Assembly (NCBI GenBank): GCA_023410905.1
Contig: JAEYPL010000293.1
Coordinates: forward strand, 1 to 24,866
DNA: 24,866 bases
Direction of reading: 5' to 3'
DNA from: Pseudomonadota bacterium
GTDB lineage: Bacteria > Pseudomonadota > Alphaproteobacteria > Rhizobiales > Hyphomicrobiaceae
A program made the translations under genes and the position numbers. The stretch's first letter is position 1. Every line of letters starts with the position of its first letter. The notes below the pieces were generated by a model, which was given only the letters and a program-made list of their open reading frames with translations, searched no databases and had not been told where the DNA came from. Shown here one piece after another: positions 1 to 7,004 of the stretch.

Positions 1-61
1 CCCCACACCCTCGCGGATAACAGATTTTGAGTCTGTCGCGTCTACCTTCCGCCACACGGGC
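1..61 (-). tRNA. tRNA-Leu(CAA), partial (3' end beyond the window)
   Basis: Read on the minus strand, position 61 starts a 7-nt acceptor strand GCCCGTG, followed by a D-arm with GGTAGACGC as in leucine tRNAs, then a perfect 5-bp anticodon stem ACAGA/TCTGT enclosing the loop CTCAAAA. The anticodon is CAA (plus positions 27-29), which reads UUG leucine codons. A long variable arm (TATCCGCGAGGGTGT) follows, as expected for a class II tRNA, and the T-arm and 3' acceptor strand lie outside the window. The D-loop is two bases shorter than in the commonest tRNA-Leu form, within normal variation. It lies just downstream of the nitrile hydratase operon on the same strand. Confidence 0.9.
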
Positions 62-113
62 AACGGCGCGGCACTATAGTCACGTGCCCCGAGCCGTCAA
101 TGCGCGACGCGAC

Positions 114-806
114 CTAGCCCCGGCCCCCGTCTGGCTTCAGCGCCACCGCCGTCCCGATCATGCTGTCGCGGGTCGCGAGAGGGGCAAGATCATCCGCGCT
201 CCAGCCGTCCGTGCCGGCAGGCTGCATCGGCAATACGAGATAGCGGCAGTCGGCCGTCGAATCGACGACGCGCACCTCGACGCTGTCGGGAAGCTCCGTG
301 CCGAACTCCGCAAGCACCACCCGCGGCTCACGCACAGTGCGCGTGCGATAGGCGCGCGACTTGTACCAGAGCGGCGGAAGGCCGAGGATCGTGCGCGGAT
401 AGCAGGAGCAGAGCGTGCACACGACCATATGGTGCACCCTGGGCGTATTCTCGAGCACGACGAGCTTCAGGCCCGGCACACTCATGCCCATCTCCTCGAC
501 GCCCGCATTGCCGTCGGCAAGCAGGCGCGCCTTGTAAGCCGGATCGGTCCAAGCCCGCGCAACGACGCGGGCGCCGTTCTCGGGCACCTTCCCGTCCCAC
601 TCCTCGATCATGTCCTCGACTTCACGCGCCGTGATGATGCCCTTCTGGATGAGCAGCTCGCGCATCGCGATCTCGAGGAACTCCCACTCCTCGCTCGGCT
701 CCTTGATGTCGGGCTGGAAGGGGCCGTGATCGTGCGGATGGTCATGATCGTGGTGGAGCCCGTGATCATGGTCGTGGTCGTGGTCGTGATCATGATCGTG
801 CGTCAT
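114..806 (-). CDS. Cobalt-type nitrile hydratase alpha / thiocyanate hydrolase gamma-like subunit
   Basis: This is the catalytic metal-binding chain (230 aa) of a nitrile hydratase-family enzyme, which hydrates nitriles to amides or, in thiocyanate hydrolase, converts thiocyanate to carbonyl sulfide and ammonia. The signature VCTLCSCYP places the claw at C130, C133, S134 and C135; Thr after the first Cys is typical of the cobalt type. The downstream blocks LGLPPLWYKS and REPRVVLAEFG, and the ending TRDSMIGTA, are also typical. YPR replaces the YPW common in nitrile hydratases. The first 28 residues carry 13 His alternating mostly with Asp. The start at 806 makes a 4-nt ATGA overlap with the upstream gene; a 14-residue Arg-rich upstream extension is not plausible. 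It is the last gene of a three-gene operon. The substrate cannot be told from sequence alone. Confidence 0.9.
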   Translation of the reverse strand: MTHDHDHDHDHDHDHGLHHDHDHPHDHGPFQPDIKEPSEEWEFLEIAMRELLIQKGIITAREVEDMIEEWDGKVPENGARVVARAWTDPAYKARLLADGNAGVEEMGMSVPGLKLVVLENTPRVHHMVVCTLCSCYPRTILGLPPLWYKSRAYRTRTVREPRVVLAEFGTELPDSVEVRVVDSTADCRYLVLPMQPAGTDGWSADDLAPLATRDSMIGTAVALKPDGGRG

Positions 807-1126
807 GCCGCCCTCCGCGCGTCGTCTCCGTCGTCCGGCTCGAGCCAATGCTCGTAGATCTCGACGACGAGGCTGTCGTTCGGGCCATACGTTCCTTCGC
901 CGGCCCAGATCTCATCCATCGTGAAGCGCACCCAATAGAGCGTCACCTCCGGCGTATCGTACTCCCCGACGGCGAGATGCTCGGGATTGTGAAACTCACC
1001 GAAGCGCCGCTCGATCACGCCATGCTTGCCGCGCAGGTACCACGGCGTGCGAATATGTATGGGCTGCGGCTTCAGCGGATGCTCCGCAAGCACCTTGACG
1101 GACTGTCCGATCTCGAATGCCGCCAT
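803..1126 (-). CDS. Nitrile hydratase beta subunit, C-terminal half (thiocyanate hydrolase alpha-like)
   Basis: This 107-aa protein matches only the C-terminal SH3-like barrel of nitrile hydratase beta. It starts with FEIGQSVKVL, matching the family's FxvGdkVRVl strand. It continues with IRTPWYLRGKHGVIE, matching the conserved RxPRYxRGkxGxI element that carries an active-site Arg, then a VTLYWVRFTMDEIW block and an acidic end (YEHWLEP). A Trp stands where the second Arg of the PRY motif is usual. Its ATG overlaps the upstream stop as TGATG, and its own stop overlaps the next start as ATGA, so translation is probably coupled across all three genes. A separate polypeptide for this half is the arrangement known from thiocyanate hydrolase (scnA) and some three-subunit nitrile hydratases. 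Confidence 0.85.
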   Translation of the reverse strand: MAAFEIGQSVKVLAEHPLKPQPIHIRTPWYLRGKHGVIERRFGEFHNPEHLAVGEYDTPEVTLYWVRFTMDEIWAGEGTYGPNDSLVVEIYEHWLEPDDGDDARRAA

Positions 1127-1455
1127 CAGCACTTCTCCGACTGCTCGGCGATCCGCGCCTTGACCTCGGCGAGCTTCGCTTCGAGCTCGGCCTCGGTCAC
1201 GACCCCCTTCTCGATCAGAAGACCACGAAGCGCGTAGGCCCACTTTTCGTAGTAGCCGGCCGCGTTGTAGTGCTCGGGCGTCAGGCTTTCGATGGTCCGG
1301 CGCATCTCATCCACCACCCAATGGCTCCGGGGTTTGGAACGCATGAGCTGCATGAGGGCATCGACACGGCGTTCCGAGAGCGTCGGCACGTGCTCGTGAT
1401 TGTCGACCGGGCCACCAGCCTCGCCGCCCATATCATGCACGCCACGCTCGGCCAT
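1126..1455 (-). CDS. Nitrile hydratase beta subunit, N-terminal half (thiocyanate hydrolase beta-like)
   Basis: This 109-aa protein corresponds to the helical N-terminal half of nitrile hydratase beta. VHDMGG near the start matches the family's GIHDxGG, and DEMRRTIESLTPEHY followed by GYYEKWAYALRGLLIEKGV matches the RxxIExMxPxxY...YYExWLxAxexLLvekGv block. The Arg of DEMRR is the likely counterpart of the beta-Arg that contacts the oxidised claw cysteines. The VHDMGG start argues that this is a true beta half rather than a P14K/NhlE-type activator, whose sequences also resemble this half. A strong Shine-Dalgarno (AAGGAGG) lies just upstream of the ATG at 1455, so this is the first gene of the operon. 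Its stop is shared with the next start (TGATG). Confidence 0.85.
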   Translation of the reverse strand: MAERGVHDMGGEAGGPVDNHEHVPTLSERRVDALMQLMRSKPRSHWVVDEMRRTIESLTPEHYNAAGYYEKWAYALRGLLIEKGVVTEAELEAKLAEVKARIAEQSEKC

Positions 1456-1609
1456 GCCCGCCTCCTTCTGCCTGCCTTACAGGCATCCTTGCGGCGAGCC
1501 GGGGGGCTCGTCAACCACTGCGGATCAATTTTGACGTCCGGCGACAACGATGCAATTGCGCAGACAAGGGCCAGGCCGCTAAATCGCTCGCCCGTTTGGG
1601 AGGGATTTC
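1456..1609. promoter_or_regulatory. Divergent intergenic region, nitrile hydratase operon / yqaA
   Basis: This 154-bp gap must hold promoters for both directions. It contains a short perfect palindrome, CGAGCC-GGGG-GGCTCG (1496-1511). There is a TTGACG hexamer on the plus strand (1531-1536) and another on the minus strand (1514-1509), but neither has a convincing -10 partner. The plus-strand Shine-Dalgarno GGGAGG sits just before the yqaA start. Exact promoters cannot be assigned by eye. Confidence 0.4.
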
Positions 1610-2197
1610 ATGCTGCGCCGGCTCTACGACTGGACGATGGCCCTTGCTGCCCGCAAAACCGCGGAATACTGGCTCGCCTTCATCGCATTCGTCGAGAGCT
1701 CGGTCTTTCTCATCCCAGCCGACGTGCTCTTCGTGCCCATGGCACTGGCACGGCCGGACCGCGCCTATCGCTATGCGATCGTGGCGACGGTCATGTCCGT
1801 GCTCGGTGGCATCGCCGGCTGGTATATTGGTTACTATGCCTTCGATGCCGTCGCAAAGCCGGCCCTAGAGTTCTACGGCAAGTTCGAGGCCTTCGAGAGC
1901 CTGCGCCAATCCGCTGACGCCGATCTGGTCCTGCTGCTGCTGATCACCTCGGGGCTCTCGCATCTGCCGCCGATCAAGGTGGTGACCATCCTCTCGGGTG
2001 CGCTGCATGTGAACATCTGGCTGTTCATAGCTGCGGCGATCGTCGCGCGCGGCGCCCGCTTCCTGTTTCTCGCGTGGCTGCTCAATCGCTACGGCGCGCC
2101 GATCCGGCATTTCATCGAGGAGCGTCTCGGTACATTGGCCGCGCTCGGGTGTGCGGCGCTTATTGGGTTGTATGCCGCCGTAAGATATCTGTCGTAA
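1610..2197 (+). CDS. YqaA-type DedA/VTT-domain membrane protein
   Basis: This 195-aa integral membrane protein resembles the YqaA branch of the DedA (VTT/SNARE-associated) family. Residues about 20-46 hold the ESSVFLIPADVLFVPM segment, the re-entrant-type motif typical of the family. A glycine-rich helix follows (VLGGIAGWYIGYYAFD), then a second half with LLLITSGLSHLPPIKVVTILSGAL and further hydrophobic helices. DedA proteins are linked to polyprenyl-phosphate or phospholipid flipping and membrane homeostasis; what YqaA members transport is unsettled. A GGGAGG ribosome-binding site precedes the ATG. The RidA gene starts 34 bp downstream on the same strand, so co-transcription is possible. I see no degradation; length fits alphaproteobacterial relatives. 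Confidence 0.8.
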   Translation: MLRRLYDWTMALAARKTAEYWLAFIAFVESSVFLIPADVLFVPMALARPDRAYRYAIVATVMSVLGGIAGWYIGYYAFDAVAKPALEFYGKFEAFESLRQSADADLVLLLLITSGLSHLPPIKVVTILSGALHVNIWLFIAAAIVARGARFLFLAWLLNRYGAPIRHFIEERLGTLAALGCAALIGLYAAVRYLS

Positions 2198-2231
2198 AAT
2201 ACTCGAGAGTTTTAGATCGGGAGTGCATCAC

Positions 2232-2633
2232 ATGGCCGCTATCACATATCCGCACGTCGAAGGTCTCCTGAAGAACCCCGCCTATTCGCATGTGGCGGTC
2301 GCGTCGGGCGCACGCACGATCTACATCGCCGGGCAAGTCTCGATAGATGCGCAGGGAAATCTGGTCGGCGCCGGCGACATCGGCGCTCAGACCGAGCAGG
2401 TCATGCGCAATCTCGGCACGGCGCTTGCGGCAGCGGGCGCAAGCTTCGCCGATGTCGTGAAGATCACGACCTACATCGTCGACTACAAGCCGGAGATGCG
2501 CGCCGTCATCGGTAAGGCGCGGACGCCGTTCTTTGCGGGCCGTGAGCCACCTGCGAGCACGCTCATCGGCGTATCGGCGCTGGCACTTCCCGGCTGGCTC
2601 ATCGAGATCGAAGCGGTCGCGGTGGTGGGGTAG
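2232..2633 (+). CDS. RidA/YjgF-family protein, catalytic Arg replaced
   Basis: This 133-aa protein has the trimeric YjgF/YER057c/UK114 fold signature: IYIAGQVSIDAQGNLVGAGD, then EQVMRNLGTALAAAGASFADVVKITTYIVD, and a C-terminal EIEAVAVV. Archetypal RidA hydrolyses 2-aminoacrylate and related enamines/imines using an Arg in a PARS motif. Here the aligned stretch reads PPAST (residues 106-110), with Ala108 in place of that Arg, so imine deaminase activity is doubtful and this is probably one of the non-archetypal Rid subfamilies. The ATG at 2232 is preferred over an in-frame GTG at 2223 because the Shine-Dalgarno CGGGAG (2218-2223) lies 8 nt before it and overlaps the GTG. A hairpin-rich repeat follows the gene. 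Confidence 0.85.
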   Translation: MAAITYPHVEGLLKNPAYSHVAVASGARTIYIAGQVSIDAQGNLVGAGDIGAQTEQVMRNLGTALAAAGASFADVVKITTYIVDYKPEMRAVIGKARTPFFAGREPPASTLIGVSALALPGWLIEIEAVAVVG

Positions 2634-2650
2634 GTCACTCGTCGCGAACT

Positions 2651-2714
2651 CCCGTCCATAAAAGACGGGGGTTCGGGGGTGTCCCCCGATCGGGGGTTGC
2701 GGGGGCAAGCCCCC
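2651..2714 (+). repeat. Hairpin repeat family B, copy 1 (probable bidirectional terminator)
   Basis: Between two convergent genes lie stacked inverted repeats: CCCGTC/GACGGG (2651-2669, loop CATAAAA), GGGGG-TGT-CCCCC (2675-2687) and GGGGGC/GCCCCC (2701-2714). The first hairpin and the following GGTTCGGGGGTGTCCCCC resemble the minus strand at 11010-10965 (CCCGTTCATAGAAAACGGG, then GGTCCGGGAGGGTGTTCCC), so this is a dispersed repeat. There is no U-tract, so classical intrinsic termination is uncertain. Confidence 0.55.
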
Positions 2715-2734
2715 GCTCGCGCGGAAGGCGCGAT

Positions 2735-4819
2735 CTATGCGCTCTCCAGCACCACCAACCCATCGACTGCGACCGCGCCTTTCGCGCGCACGATGACGGG
2801 GTTTATTTCGGCTTCGGCAATCTGCGGTGCATCGGACAGCGCAAGCTGCGAGATCGCGACGACGATCGCGGCCAGCGCTTCGAGATCACCTTCCGGCAAG
2901 CCGCGGAAACCGCGCAACGGCGCGAAGCCTTTGACCTCGGCGATCATGGCACGGGCCGACGCAGGGTCGACCGGCGCCGGGCGTACGGCGACATCGCCAT
3001 AGACCTCCGCGAGAATACCGCCGACGCCCACAGCGACGAGCGGTCCGACGCGCGGATCGCGACGGAAACCAACAATCGCCTCGCCGATGCCTTTGATCAT
3101 CTCCTGCACGACGACGCCGTCGATGCGCGCGCTAGGTACTTTCTTCGGCACGTCCGTGATGAGCGACGTCACTGTCGACTTCAGGGCTGCGCCATCGGCA
3201 ATGCCGACCTTCACGCCGCCAACCTCACTCTTGTGTGCGATATCCGCCGAGAGGATTTTCGCGACCACGGGATAGTTGAGCTTCAACGCATCGACACCAG
3301 CGGCGTCATTCACCTGAGCGATGGCTGGCACCTGCACGCCGAGCGCCGAGAAGAGTTCCAGTGCCCGCTGCTCGTTCAAGGTTGCAGCGCCCTTTGCACT
3401 ATCGAGGCAAGTGCGCGCCGCTGCCGGGAGCGCGATTGCCTGCTGCTCGCGCGGCGGCATCCAATCGAGATAGGCGCCAAGCGCATCGGCACAGGACTCC
3501 GGCGTGCGGAAGCCTGCAATGCCCGCACCAGCGAGCAGTTCCAGCGAGCGCTGCGCATTCGGCAACAGGAACGCGACGATCGGCTTTTCCGCCGATGCCC
3601 ATTTGGCGAGCGGCGCGACAGCCAGCTCGGGGAAATACTCCGCGGACGAACCCACACCCACAACAACCGCATCGACGCGCGGATCGGCCATGAAGCTCGA
3701 CATTACCGTATCGACGACCTCGGGCTTCGTACCCGCCATGGTGAGATCCGCGATCGGCGAGCCCGGCGCCACATCGATCTTGAAGGCGGCGAGGCCCTCG
3801 CTCAGCGTTTCCGCTGCCGGCACGACCTCGATGCCGCGCGAGCCGAGATGATCGACGACCAGCGCCGCCGCACCGCCCGTTGTCGTGGCGACAGCGACGC
3901 GCTTACCCTTGGGCGGCTTGCGCCCCTTCAAAAGCAGCGGCGCCTCGATCAGGCTCTCGAAATGATCGAGCCGCATGATCCCGCAGTCCGCGAGGAAGGC
4001 ATCGAGCGCACGCGTTTCGCCCACCATGGCGCCGGTGTGCGATTGCGCGAGCGCCTGTCCGAGATCCGAGCGGCCGAGCACGTACGCCATGACAGGCTTG
4101 CCGACAGCGTGCGCTTTCCGCGCCATCTCAGCGACACCGACTGGATCGCGCATGGTCTCGAGGAAGAGCAGGATCACGTCGGTATCGGGATCATCGACCA
4201 GCATGGAGGCGATCTCGCCGACCGTGAGATCGCACTCGTTGCCGATGGAAACCAGCGTCGAGAAGCCGATGCCGCGCGCCTCGCCGCGACTGACCAGCGC
4301 ACCGATCATCGAGCCCGACTGCGAAACGAGGCCCGTGCGGCCCTTCGGCAGGCTCTCGCGCTCCAGCACCGCGTTCGCCGAGAGCGTCAGTGGCCAGTGC
4401 GTGTTGATGACGCCGAGACTGTTTGGGCCAATGAGGCGGACGCCGCCCTCGCGCGCCGTGGTAATCAGTTCCGCCTGCCGCGCTTTGCCGGCGTCGCCGC
4501 CTTCGGCAAAACCGCCGGCGAAGATCGTCGCGCCCGCGACGCCAGCCTTCCCGCAGTCGCGGACGGCCTCGATGACCGAATTCGTGCCGAGCATGACATA
4601 GGCATGATCCGGCGGCTCGGGGCAGTCGGCGAGCGAGGCATAGCAGGGCTCGCCGAAGAGTTCTTTGTAGCCGGGATTGACGGGATAGATCGTGCCGGTG
4701 AAGCCGTGCTTGCGCAGATAGCGTTGCGGGCGCGAATTGTTCTTCTTCACGTCACCGGAGGCCCCCACGATGGCGACGCGCTCCGGGCGCAGCAGACGGT
4801 CGGCGAAGGACCTGGTCAT
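2735..4819 (-). CDS. ADP-forming acyl-CoA synthetase (acetate--CoA ligase family)
   Basis: This 694-aa protein fuses the alpha-like and beta-like parts of NDP-forming acyl-CoA synthetases, which interconvert acyl-CoA + ADP + Pi with acid + CoA + ATP. Residues 10-140 form the CoA-binding Rossmann domain (RVAIVGAS at 14-21; RLIGPNSLGVI near 128-138). The succinyl-CoA-ligase-like domain carries SHTGAMVG with the phosphorylatable His261. From about residue 485 comes an ATP-grasp domain, with VAKILSADIAHKSEVGGVKVG supplying the second shuttle His and VGVGGILAEVYGD near the end. The acyl substrate is unknown. The ATG at 4819 follows GGGAGGAG by about 10 nt; the reading frame stays open to 5692, but that part runs antisense to real genes. 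The gene is divergent from the methyltransferase. Confidence 0.88.
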   Translation of the reverse strand: MTRSFADRLLRPERVAIVGASGDVKKNNSRPQRYLRKHGFTGTIYPVNPGYKELFGEPCYASLADCPEPPDHAYVMLGTNSVIEAVRDCGKAGVAGATIFAGGFAEGGDAGKARQAELITTAREGGVRLIGPNSLGVINTHWPLTLSANAVLERESLPKGRTGLVSQSGSMIGALVSRGEARGIGFSTLVSIGNECDLTVGEIASMLVDDPDTDVILLFLETMRDPVGVAEMARKAHAVGKPVMAYVLGRSDLGQALAQSHTGAMVGETRALDAFLADCGIMRLDHFESLIEAPLLLKGRKPPKGKRVAVATTTGGAAALVVDHLGSRGIEVVPAAETLSEGLAAFKIDVAPGSPIADLTMAGTKPEVVDTVMSSFMADPRVDAVVVGVGSSAEYFPELAVAPLAKWASAEKPIVAFLLPNAQRSLELLAGAGIAGFRTPESCADALGAYLDWMPPREQQAIALPAAARTCLDSAKGAATLNEQRALELFSALGVQVPAIAQVNDAAGVDALKLNYPVVAKILSADIAHKSEVGGVKVGIADGAALKSTVTSLITDVPKKVPSARIDGVVVQEMIKGIGEAIVGFRRDPRVGPLVAVGVGGILAEVYGDVAVRPAPVDPASARAMIAEVKGFAPLRGFRGLPEGDLEALAAIVVAISQLALSDAPQIAEAEINPVIVRAKGAVAVDGLVVLESA

Positions 4820-4909
4820 GTGTAGAAGCTCCTCCCGCAGGTTTGTTATGGCACCTCTAGCCGATCGCGAGCCGCTCGACCATATGTCTGGACACCTGGG
4901 AGGTATGAC
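4820..4909. promoter_or_regulatory. Divergent intergenic region, acyl-CoA synthetase / methyltransferase
   Basis: This 90-bp spacer separates two divergent genes and must carry both promoters. GGGAGGAG on the minus strand and GGGAGG on the plus strand are the two ribosome-binding sites. I see no clear -35/-10 pair or operator palindrome. Confidence 0.4.
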
Positions 4910-5536
4910 ATGACCACGAATGTCGAGCGCTACCAGCGGATCGCCCCGCTCTACGACTTCCTCGATGGGGCTTTCGAGCGCCAGCGCTACCGCGCGCTGC
5001 GGCCCATGCTCTTCGAGGGCATGTCGGGGCGCCTGCTGGATGCCGGTATCGGAACTGGCCGGAATTGCGAATTCTATCCGCCCCAAACGACCGTCACAGG
5101 GATCGACACCAGCCCCGCGATGCTCGCGCACGCACGAGCGCGCTGCCCGACGCTCGCCGAGGGTGGCCGCCTGTACGAGATGGACGTGGCGAACCTGAAA
5201 TTCCCGGCGGCCTCCTTTGATGCAGCCGTTTCGAGCTTCCTTTTCTGCGTTTTGCCTGAAAACCAGCAGGTGCCGGCGCTCCGCGAGCTCGGCCGCGTCG
5301 TCAAGCCGGGCGGTCTCATCCGGCTGCTCGAGTATGTCCGCCCGAGCGGCGGCTTGCGGCGCGCCATCACGTACCTGTGGCAACCCTGGATCGCCTGGGC
5401 CTATGGCGCCAGTTACGACCGGCACACCGAGCAGCATGTCCCGGCGGCCGGACTCGAACTCGTCGAGAGCCGCTTCGTCGTGGCCGATCTCGTGAAGATG
5501 CTGACGGTGCGCGTGGCCGAGCGACCCGCTGCATAG
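4910..5536 (+). CDS. Class I SAM-dependent methyltransferase
   Basis: This 208-aa soluble protein has the Rossmann-like methyltransferase fold. Motif I is LLDAGIGTGRN (residues 42-52), which binds the methionine part of SAM. GIDTSPAML (64-72) carries the acidic residue at the end of strand 2 that contacts the ribose. FDAAVSSFLFCVLPE is the motif II/IV region and ELGRVVKPGGLIRLLEY is the classic post-motif. The N-terminal RYQRIAPLYDFLDG resembles UbiE/COQ5-type and phospholipid N-methyltransferases, but the substrate is not determinable. The ATG at 4910 has GGGAGG nearby upstream. The kinase gene starts only 7 nt after its stop, so the two form an operon. Confidence 0.87.
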   Translation: MTTNVERYQRIAPLYDFLDGAFERQRYRALRPMLFEGMSGRLLDAGIGTGRNCEFYPPQTTVTGIDTSPAMLAHARARCPTLAEGGRLYEMDVANLKFPAASFDAAVSSFLFCVLPENQQVPALRELGRVVKPGGLIRLLEYVRPSGGLRRAITYLWQPWIAWAYGASYDRHTEQHVPAAGLELVESRFVVADLVKMLTVRVAERPAA

Positions 5537-5543
5537 CCGCATC

Positions 5544-6365
5544 ATGAGCGAACCGATATTCGAGCCGTATATCGATCGCTGGCGTCTGGCGCCCGACGGC
5601 GCAGCGATCGTCACGCCGGCAGCGCGCCTGCTCCCCGTGCGTCGAGGCGCCATGCCAGCGATGCTCAAAGTCGTCACGCTCGATGAAGCCAAGCGCGGCG
5701 GCGAACTCCTGGCGTGGTGGGGAGGGCTGGGCGCCGCGCGCGTTTACGAGCGCGAGGGTGATGCTCTTCTCATGGAGCGCGCGCTCGGCGAACGCTCTCT
5801 CCTAGATTTCTCGCGGAGCGGCCGCGATGATGAGGCGACGCAAATTCTCTGCGACACCATCGCGGCACTCCATCGCCCGCGCGCAAGACCAGCTCTCGGC
5901 CTCACGCCGCTGGATGTGTGGTTTGCACCGCTAAGCCCCGTCGCACGTACGCACGGCGGCCTGCTCGCGCAAGCGGATAGGGCTGCATGCGAGCTGCTTG
6001 CTACATCCCGCGATGTCCTGCCCCTGCATGGCGACATCCACCACGAGAACGTGCTCGACTTCGGCCCGCGCGGCTGGCTGGCGATCGATCCTCATGCCGT
6101 GCTCGGCGAGCGCGGCTTCGACCACGCGAACATCTTCTGCAATCCCGACCTCGGCGACCCGGCCATCACAATCGCACGAGACCGTGCGCACTTCCTCCGC
6201 CGCGTGGAAATCGTCGTGGAGCGCTCAGGCATCGAGCGGCAGCGGCTCCTGCAATGGGTTCTCGCGTGGTGCGGCCTGTCGGCTGCATGGTTCATCAGCG
6301 ACGGCGTCGATCCGGACATCGATCTTGCCGTTGCGGCACTTGCATTGGCTGAGATCGACGGCTGA
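5544..6365 (+). CDS. APH(6)/hydroxyurea-type small-molecule kinase
   Basis: This 273-aa protein resembles the aminoglycoside 6-phosphotransferase/hydroxyurea resistance kinase family. LKVV (Lys42) is the probable ATP-anchoring lysine. LHGDIHHENVLDFGPRGWLAIDPHAVLGE (residues 161-189, given here in two overlapping parts: the HGDxHxxN catalytic loop with Asp164 and Asn169, and IDP with Asp182 binding Mg) is the diagnostic core. Family members phosphorylate streptomycin-type aminoglycosides, but most chromosomal homologues have no proven substrate, so resistance should not be assumed. Its start lies 7 nt after the methyltransferase stop, implying joint expression. The length is typical. Confidence 0.82.
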   Translation: MSEPIFEPYIDRWRLAPDGAAIVTPAARLLPVRRGAMPAMLKVVTLDEAKRGGELLAWWGGLGAARVYEREGDALLMERALGERSLLDFSRSGRDDEATQILCDTIAALHRPRARPALGLTPLDVWFAPLSPVARTHGGLLAQADRAACELLATSRDVLPLHGDIHHENVLDFGPRGWLAIDPHAVLGERGFDHANIFCNPDLGDPAITIARDRAHFLRRVEIVVERSGIERQRLLQWVLAWCGLSAAWFISDGVDPDIDLAVAALALAEIDG

Positions 6366-6431
6366 GCGATGCCTCCTGAGCGTCGCAATGAACCCCTATT
6401 GTAGTTTTGGGATCCCAAGCGAGGTTCGAGC

Positions 6432-6962
6432 ATGCCGACCGCTGCCGACACGATCCACGAAGAGATCAGAGCGGCCTTCCCCGCTGTGCGCGCTAGGCCG
6501 TTCGATCCCCTCGTCGCCAGCACGCAGGGCGATGAGCCTCAGCAAGTGGCGCGCGCCTTTCAGAACAAGGCGGACTGGACGCTGCTGCGCGACGACTGGC
6601 TCGAAGCTATCCCGTGCGCGCTGCACTTTCTCTCGAACGAAGCCCTCTGCTTCTACATTCCGGCGTTCATAGCGGCCGATGTGCGGGGCCAGCTCAACAT
6701 GGCCGATCCCGTTTTCGCCCTCACGCATGGATGGGCTCACGGCATGAGCGACACGCCCGTGCGCGGGCGCAAGCCGCCGACTTACGGCGACCATGCCCGA
6801 GCACGTTGGGCGCCGCTCACACCGCAGCAAGCACTTGCAGTCGTGCATTATCTGGAGTGGTGCGTGGCGCAGGAGAGACCGGGGAGCGATGCCATCACAG
6901 AGGCGCTGCAAGCATACTGGCACGCACGTGCCGCCGGCTTGCCGCCTCATACAGGAACTTAA
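6432..6962 (+). CDS. DUF6714-like hypothetical protein
   Basis: This 176-aa soluble protein has no catalytic motif I can name. The block LSNEALCFYIPAFIAADV and the overall pattern (an N-terminal helix EEIRAAFP, a WTLLRDDWLEAIP segment, and a C-terminal helix with TPQQALAVVHYLEWC) resemble DUF6714-type proteins of unknown function; this assignment is from memory of the pattern only. Three Trp/His-rich stretches (HGWAHGMSD) are notable. A GAGG lies 8 nt before the ATG. It follows the kinase gene by 66 bp on the same strand and may belong to the same transcript. Confidence 0.7.
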   Translation: MPTAADTIHEEIRAAFPAVRARPFDPLVASTQGDEPQQVARAFQNKADWTLLRDDWLEAIPCALHFLSNEALCFYIPAFIAADVRGQLNMADPVFALTHGWAHGMSDTPVRGRKPPTYGDHARARWAPLTPQQALAVVHYLEWCVAQERPGSDAITEALQAYWHARAAGLPPHTGT

Positions 6963-7004
6963 GATTTATGCAATAACGTGCACCCTCCACGTTGGGAGAG
7001 AACC

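Noticed and set aside
803..1455. Frameshifted nitrile hydratase beta gene
   Set aside because: Both halves start and stop cleanly with coupling overlaps, and the split falls at the known domain boundary as in thiocyanate hydrolase, so two genes are more likely than a break.
1..1455. Genomic island at the tRNA-Leu gene
   Set aside because: The nitrile hydratase operon lies on the 5' side of the tRNA, whereas integration normally uses the 3' end, which is outside the window; no integrase or direct repeat is seen.
3233..4825. Long plus-strand open frame (530 codons)
   Set aside because: It is antisense to the acyl-CoA synthetase, with His/Arg/Glu-rich composition typical of GC-rich shadow frames.
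2735..5692. A 985-codon minus-strand frame suggesting a longer acyl-CoA synthetase
   Set aside because: Codons before 4819 run antisense to the methyltransferase and the kinase start and show no family similarity; the ATG at 4819 has a good ribosome-binding site and the family N-terminus.
5544..6365. Acquired streptomycin-resistance gene
   Set aside because: The gene matches its neighbours in base composition and is coupled to a methyltransferase, with no mobile element nearby; a resistance role is unproven.
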